Positions 59,974 to 64,000 of a stretch of 64,000 nucleotides of DNA are shown here, piece by piece. This DNA comes from Saccharomonospora xinjiangensis XJ-54 (GTDB lineage: Bacteria; Actinomycetota; Actinomycetes; Mycobacteriales; Pseudonocardiaceae): the NCBI RefSeq assembly GCF_000258175.1, contig NZ_JH636049.1, positions 3,387,482-3,451,481 on the forward strand, in the 5' to 3' direction. The translations under genes were made by a program, and so were the position numbers. The notes below the pieces were generated by a model. It was not told the origin of the DNA, did no database searches, and saw nothing but the letters and a program-made list of their open reading frames with translations. Each line of letters begins with the position of its first letter. The stretch's first letter is position 1.

Positions 59974-61067
59974 GTTCCGCGAACGGCACCCGGTCGGAGG
60001 CGGCCGAGACGACCGAGACGACCGAGGTGCCCGTGGCTCCCGGTGAGTCCGTGCAGGCGGTGCTCGCCACCGTGGAACCGAACACGGTGGTGCGGCTCGC
60101 CGAAGGGACGTACGCGGGCAATCTCGCCGTCACCACACCAGGTGTGAGCATCGTGGGCGCGGGCCCGGGCCGCACGGTGCTCGTGCCCGGCGCGGTGGCC
60201 CCCTCGACGATCCCGCCACTGCACGACGCGCCTGCCGATGTGGTCAGCGGAATCGCCGTCCACGCGACGTCGGACGTCACGATCGAGGGTCTGACGGTGC
60301 GCGGGTTCAGCGGCGCGGGCGTGTACGTCCACAGTTGCTCGGGAGTGCGGTTACGCGATGTGGAGTCGGACGCCAACCGCGTGTGGGGGATGTACCTGCG
60401 CGAGTCGGGTGACGTGGCGGTGCGACGGTGCAGGGCGGGCGCGAGCCAGTACGCAGGGGTGGCGTTCGCGTTCTGCTCCGAGGCCGACGCCGTGGTGTCG
60501 GACAGCGACTTCTCCGGCAGCGCGTTCGGCGTGTTCGTTGACAACTCCAGCGGGGTGCGCGTGCTGCGCAACCGCTGCCACGGCAACGCGGCGGGAATTC
60601 TCCTGCTGCATCAGACCTACGAGGGTGAACTGCCGGGTGGGGTGCGCGACTGTCTGGTCGCCGACAACGAGGTCTCCGGCAACACCCTCGCCGCGGGCGG
60701 AGACGAGCCGGATGCCCTCGGTGCGGCGGGCCCGCCGATCTCGGGTGTCGGCATCGCGGCCATCGGCGTCGAGCGGGTTACGGTCGTGGGTAACCGGGTC
60801 CACGACAACCGCCCCTCGGGGCCCTCGGTGATGCCCGGAGCGCTGGTGCTGGCCAGCTCGGCGGACTGGGGCGGTTCCGACGCGGTGGACAACTGTTTCG
60901 AGTGGAACGTCGTCACCGGCAACGAACCGTTCGACGCGTTGGTCGGAACGGACCCGTCGGGGCAGCGGTTCCGCAACAATGTGGTCGGCTCCTCCCAGCC
61001 CGAAGGACTGTTCGAAGGACACGTCGAAGGACACGTCGAAGGACAAGGACCACAGGGGACGGTATGA
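59970..61067 (+). CDS. Right-handed parallel beta-helix protein
   Basis: A 365-residue protein built of short beta-helix coils: NTVVRLAEGTYAGNLAV, GVSIVGAGPGRTVLV, SDVTIEGLTVRGFSGAGVYV, GVRVLRNRCHGNAAGILLL, VERVTVVGNRVHDNRPSG. The layout resembles NosD-type and pectate-lyase-like proteins. No signal peptide is visible, so it is probably cytoplasmic. The C-terminus carries a repeated EGHVEGHVEGQG encoded by a 12-bp tandem repeat. Tight ATGA coupling on both sides ties it to the pathway. It could be a cyclase, epimerase or scaffold; no catalytic residues can be assigned. Confidence 0.8.
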   Translation: MSSANGTRSEAAETTETTEVPVAPGESVQAVLATVEPNTVVRLAEGTYAGNLAVTTPGVSIVGAGPGRTVLVPGAVAPSTIPPLHDAPADVVSGIAVHATSDVTIEGLTVRGFSGAGVYVHSCSGVRLRDVESDANRVWGMYLRESGDVAVRRCRAGASQYAGVAFAFCSEADAVVSDSDFSGSAFGVFVDNSSGVRVLRNRCHGNAAGILLLHQTYEGELPGGVRDCLVADNEVSGNTLAAGGDEPDALGAAGPPISGVGIAAIGVERVTVVGNRVHDNRPSGPSVMPGALVLASSADWGGSDAVDNCFEWNVVTGNEPFDALVGTDPSGQRFRNNVVGSSQPEGLFEGHVEGHVEGQGPQGTV

Positions 61068-62002
61068 CCGCTGCTCTGCACTGCGAGAACCTCGTCAAAC
61101 GGTACGGTGACAGGACGGTGGTCGATCACGTCGGCTTCCACATCGACCCCGGCGAGGCGTACGGACTGCTCGGGCCGAACGGGGCGGGGAAGACCACCAC
61201 CATCTCGATGGTGATGGGGCTGCTGAAACCCGACGAAGGGTCGGTGCGGGTCAACGGCATCGACGTGGAGGCCGACCCGGTGGCCGCGAAACGGCTCATC
61301 GGCTACGTGCCGCAGGAGATCGCCCTCTATCCCGAGCTGACGGCGAGGGAGAACCTGCGGTACTTCGGACGGCTCTACGGCCTGCCGAGGAAGCAACTCG
61401 CCCGCCGCATCGACGAGGTGCTCGCCGCGGTGGGACTGACCAACAGAGGCGACGACAAGGTCCAGACCTATTCCGGCGGCATGAAGCGACGCACCAACAT
61501 CGGTGTCGCGCTGCTGCACGAGCCGAAGCTCCTGATCCTCGACGAGCCGACCGTGGGAGTGGACCCGCAGAGCAGGGTGGCCATCCTCGACAACGTCGAA
61601 CGGCTCGTCGGCGAGGGAATGAGCCTGCTCTACACCTCCCACTACATGGAAGAGGTCGAGCGCATCTGCACCCGCGTCGGGATCATGGACAAGGGCCGGG
61701 TCGTCGCCGACGGCACGAGGCGTGAGCTGGTGGCAGAGCTCGGTGGCACCGACAGGATCGAACTCGTCCTCGACGGCGACGCCGACGCCGCGGTCGAGAA
61801 GCTGCGCGTTCTCGAGGGCGTCACCGAGGCCGTGATCACCGGGCCGAACTCGGTGCGGTTGCTGGCCGTCGAGGGACGCCACCTGCTTCCCTCACTCCTC
61901 GCGGCCGTGGCAGGAGCGGCCACGGTGACGGGCGTCGAGGTGATCGAGCCGGACCTCGAAGCGGCCTTTCTGCACCTGACCGGCAGCACACTGCGCGACT
62001 GA
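61064..62002 (+). CDS. ABC transporter ATP-binding protein (DrrA-like exporter)
   Basis: A 312-residue ATPase. Walker A is GPNGAGKTTTISMVMGLL, the Q loop is VPQEIALYPELTARENL, the ABC signature reads YSGGMKRRTNIGVAL, Walker B is LLILDEPTVGVDPQ, and the H loop lies in LLYTSHYMEEVERIC. A C-terminal extension of about 90 residues is typical of drug-exporter subunits. With the two following permeases it should export or confer resistance to the cluster's product. Confidence 0.93.
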   Translation: MTAALHCENLVKRYGDRTVVDHVGFHIDPGEAYGLLGPNGAGKTTTISMVMGLLKPDEGSVRVNGIDVEADPVAAKRLIGYVPQEIALYPELTARENLRYFGRLYGLPRKQLARRIDEVLAAVGLTNRGDDKVQTYSGGMKRRTNIGVALLHEPKLLILDEPTVGVDPQSRVAILDNVERLVGEGMSLLYTSHYMEEVERICTRVGIMDKGRVVADGTRRELVAELGGTDRIELVLDGDADAAVEKLRVLEGVTEAVITGPNSVRLLAVEGRHLLPSLLAAVAGAATVTGVEVIEPDLEAAFLHLTGSTLRD

Positions 62003-62022
62003 CCACGGCAAGGGAGTTGAGC

Positions 62023-63216
62023 GTGGGGAGCAAGTTCGGGCCGCTGGCTGTGATCGTCGGCCAGGAACTGAGGTCCCGCTTGCGGGACGGAACCGCCGTG
62101 TTGATCGCCTTCGTCGCGCCGGTCCTGCTGGCGACGCTGTTCGGCGTCGCACTCGGCGACGACGGCGACGAAGGGCCGTTGCACACCGCGATCGGAGTCG
62201 TTGACGACGACGGTGGCGAGTTCCCCGCCAGCGTGCAGCGGGAGGCGATGAAGACGGAGGAACTGCGGGAGGTGCTCGAATTCCGGCAGTTCGAAGGGGA
62301 ATCCGGCGCGCGGAACGCCTTGGACGCCGGTGAGGTCGGCGCGGTCCTCGTGTTCCCTCCCGGTTTCAGCGACAGTGTCAGTGCCGGTGAGGGTGGCTCG
62401 GTCTCGGTGCTGGAGTCGGTTGACGCGCCGTTCGCGGGTGCCATCGCCAGAAGCCTGGTCAACCAGATCTCGGCGCTGGTTGAGGCGAGAACGCTGGCCG
62501 TGAAAGCCTCGCTCGACGCGGGCGTGCCCGCCGACGAGGTGAAGCTGTTCGTCGAGGACAACGGGGCGGCCGGTCCCGCGCTGCGGATCTCGGGTGACAC
62601 GGTGGCGGCGGCCGAGGTCGAGATGACAGTCCACTACGGCGCGGGGATGGCGGTCATGTTCGCGTTCTTCGTGGTGGGGACGTCGGCCCGGAGCCTGCTC
62701 ACCGAACGGCAGCTCGGCACGCTCGACCGCATGCGGGCCGCGCCGATTCCGTTGTGGACGACCCTCGCAGGCAAGGCGGCCGTGGGCTTCCTGCTCGCGC
62801 TCGTGAGCATGTGCGTCACGTGGGTCTCCTCGGTTCTCATCTTCGGCACCGACTGGGGCGATCCGGCGGCGGTGTTCCTGCTGCTGCTCGGGCACACCTT
62901 CGCCGCGACGATGCTCGTGCTGCTCGCGGCGAGCAGGGCGAGAACCGACGCGCAGGTGGACGGGTTCGTCATGGCGATCTCTTTCGTCTTCGCGCTTCTC
63001 GGGGGCAGCATCGTCCCGGTGTACAACCTGCCGGACTTCCTCCAGGCAGCGACCCTGGCGACACCCAACGGCTGGGTCTCGACGGGGCTCGGCGAGCTGG
63101 CCGAGGCCGGTGCCGGGGTGTCGGCCGTCGCCACACCGGTGGCGGTACTGCTCGGCATCGGGGTGCTCGCGGCCATCCCGGCGTTCCTGCGGTTCGCGAA
63201 GGGACGGTTCGCATGA
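62023..63216 (+). CDS. ABC-2 type transporter permease
   Basis: A 397-residue membrane subunit. An N-terminal helix (VLIAFVAPVLLATLFGVAL) is followed by a large extracytoplasmic domain of about 170 residues. A membrane bundle of five or so helices near the C-terminus starts GMAVMFAFFVVGTSARSLLTERQ and includes AISFVFALLGGSIVPVYNLP. This matches ABC-2 permeases with YhgE/LPG-like topology. I chose the GTG at 62023, with GGGAG 6 nt upstream; a TTG two codons before sits too close to that site. Confidence 0.88.
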   Translation: MGSKFGPLAVIVGQELRSRLRDGTAVLIAFVAPVLLATLFGVALGDDGDEGPLHTAIGVVDDDGGEFPASVQREAMKTEELREVLEFRQFEGESGARNALDAGEVGAVLVFPPGFSDSVSAGEGGSVSVLESVDAPFAGAIARSLVNQISALVEARTLAVKASLDAGVPADEVKLFVEDNGAAGPALRISGDTVAAAEVEMTVHYGAGMAVMFAFFVVGTSARSLLTERQLGTLDRMRAAPIPLWTTLAGKAAVGFLLALVSMCVTWVSSVLIFGTDWGDPAAVFLLLLGHTFAATMLVLLAASRARTDAQVDGFVMAISFVFALLGGSIVPVYNLPDFLQAATLATPNGWVSTGLGELAEAGAGVSAVATPVAVLLGIGVLAAIPAFLRFAKGRFA

Positions 63217-63313
63217 TGTCGTTCCCGGCTTCCCACTGCGTACCGGCGGGGTGTCCGGCACCCGGTTCGCCGCTCCTGTCCGAGGCACGGATCGTCCGCC
63301 GATTGGAGTTTCG

Positions 63314-64000
63314 ATGAAGCCTCGTCCGATCGCCGCGCTGGTGGTGGCGAACCTGCTGCGGCAGGTGCGTGACAGGGTGGGTTTGTTCTTCATGGTCGTC
63401 ATGCCGTTCGTGACGATCCTGTTCGTGGGACTCGCCATGGGCGGCACGTCCGGCGACGACGAACTACCCGTAGGCGTGTACGCGCAGCGAACCGATCCGG
63501 TGGCCGACGCCGTGGTGGCCGAACTCGAGCGGGGCGGCCAGGTCGTCGTCGAGAGGTTGGACTCGGTCGAGAAGCTGCGGGAGGAGGTGAGCAGGGGTAC
63601 GGTGGCGGCGGGCTTGATGATCACGCCTGGTGACGCGGAACTCGACCTCGTCCTGGCACAGACCAACGGCACGACACTGGCGGCCCGCGCCGCCATCGAT
63701 GTCGCCGTGGGCAAGGTGGCCGCCGTGCTCGAGGCTCAGCGCGCCGCGGAACGTGCGGGTGCCACGCCGGAGGAGGCGGCCCGGTACGTGCGCCAGGCGC
63801 AGGCCGACGCCGCGCCCGCCACGGTTGACGTTCGCACAAGCGAGGGCGAGGAGGGCGGTCAGCCCAGCGGCTTCGCCTACACCGCGCCCGCCAACCTGCT
63901 CCTGTTCACCTTCATCAATTCCATGGCCGTCGCCGCGGCGCTCGTGGAGAGCAAACGTCTCGGGATGATCCGCCGTTCCGTCGCGGCGCCGGTGCGTGAA
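63314..64000 (+). CDS. ABC-2 type transporter permease, second subunit (partial)
   Basis: The gene runs off the right edge with 229 residues visible. The N-terminal helix (VGLFFMVVMPFVTILFVGLA) is followed by an external domain with DPVADAVVAELERGG and a Glu/Ala-rich segment, then the first of the C-terminal helices (NLLLFTFINSMAVAAALVESKRLG). It is a paralogue of the preceding permease, so the exporter is probably heterodimeric. GGAG precedes the ATG. The 97-bp gap before it holds no other gene. Confidence 0.87.
   Translation, partial: MKPRPIAALVVANLLRQVRDRVGLFFMVVMPFVTILFVGLAMGGTSGDDELPVGVYAQRTDPVADAVVAELERGGQVVVERLDSVEKLREEVSRGTVAAGLMITPGDAELDLVLAQTNGTTLAARAAIDVAVGKVAAVLEAQRAAERAGATPEEAARYVRQAQADAAPATVDVRTSEGEEGGQPSGFAYTAPANLLLFTFINSMAVAAALVESKRLGMIRRSVAAPVRE

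Noticed and set aside
61642..63714. A 690-codon minus-strand frame over the ABC transporter genes
   Set aside because: It is Ser/Arg/Thr-rich antisense sequence spanning three clear transporter genes on the plus strand.

Overview
This is a high-GC actinobacterial chromosome segment, most likely from the Pseudonocardiaceae (Saccharomonospora/Amycolatopsis-like). The evidence is the argS-lysA-hom-thrC-thrB-rho-rpmE-prfA gene order, frequent GTG starts, apparent leaderless promoters, a DUF3558 lipoprotein and an actinobacterial Rho with a long charged insertion. The species is an inference; no rRNA or other species marker is present.

Left arm (1-16,500): the end of a P-type ATPase; a small-acid/amide catabolic locus (GntR/FCD regulator, two Asp/Glu-racemase-family paralogues, and divergently a D-2-hydroxyacid dehydrogenase, an amidase, a ThDP enzyme and a CoA-binding protein) with two identical palindromic operators; an MFS transporter with a suspicious 5' end; cell-wall proteins (lytic transglycosylase, M15 peptidase); an AhpD-like protein; a DUF3558 lipoprotein; a decayed aldo/keto reductase beside a truncated membrane-protein gene; and a flavin monooxygenase/TetR pair with a double operator.

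Island (16,600-22,100): one 1,682-codon orphan gene with no confident family match. It has a helical middle interrupted by one hydrophobic hairpin and a beta-rich C-terminus, an architecture reminiscent of alpha-helical pore-forming toxins. It lies next to a tRNA-Arg(CCG) whose 3' end adjoins what looks like a decayed tyrosine-integrase tail.

Housekeeping (22,100-35,610): a CDF metal exporter, a DUF3105/DUF305 pair, argS, the aspartate-family amino-acid genes, rho, rpmE and prfA.

Biosynthetic gene cluster (35,650 to the right edge): in most actinobacteria prfA is followed by prmC. Here a dispersed repeat and then a large gene cluster follow instead. The cluster has a LAL/LuxR regulator, four late deoxysugar genes (3-C-methyltransferase, ketoreductase, 2,3-dehydratase, 3-aminotransferase), a glycosyltransferase, a SARP regulator and a flavin hydroxylase. 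A tightly coupled run of at least 17 genes follows: FabG, ACP, FabZ-type dehydratase, a GcvT-like protein, a KS and a CLF-like half fused in one protein, a nitroreductase, an FAD oxidoreductase, an epoxide-hydrolase-like protein, an acyltransferase, two incomplete AcpS-like proteins, a SnoaL/ABM/zinc-ribbon fusion, an alpha/beta hydrolase, a beta-helix protein and an ABC-2 exporter. The genes suggest a reduced, polyene-like acyl chain built by an atypical type II PKS, tailored oxidatively, joined to a 3-amino-3-C-methyl dideoxysugar and exported. I cannot match it to a known cluster. The fused KS/CLF, the complementary AcpS-like pair and the GcvT and beta-helix proteins are the best candidates for new biochemistry.
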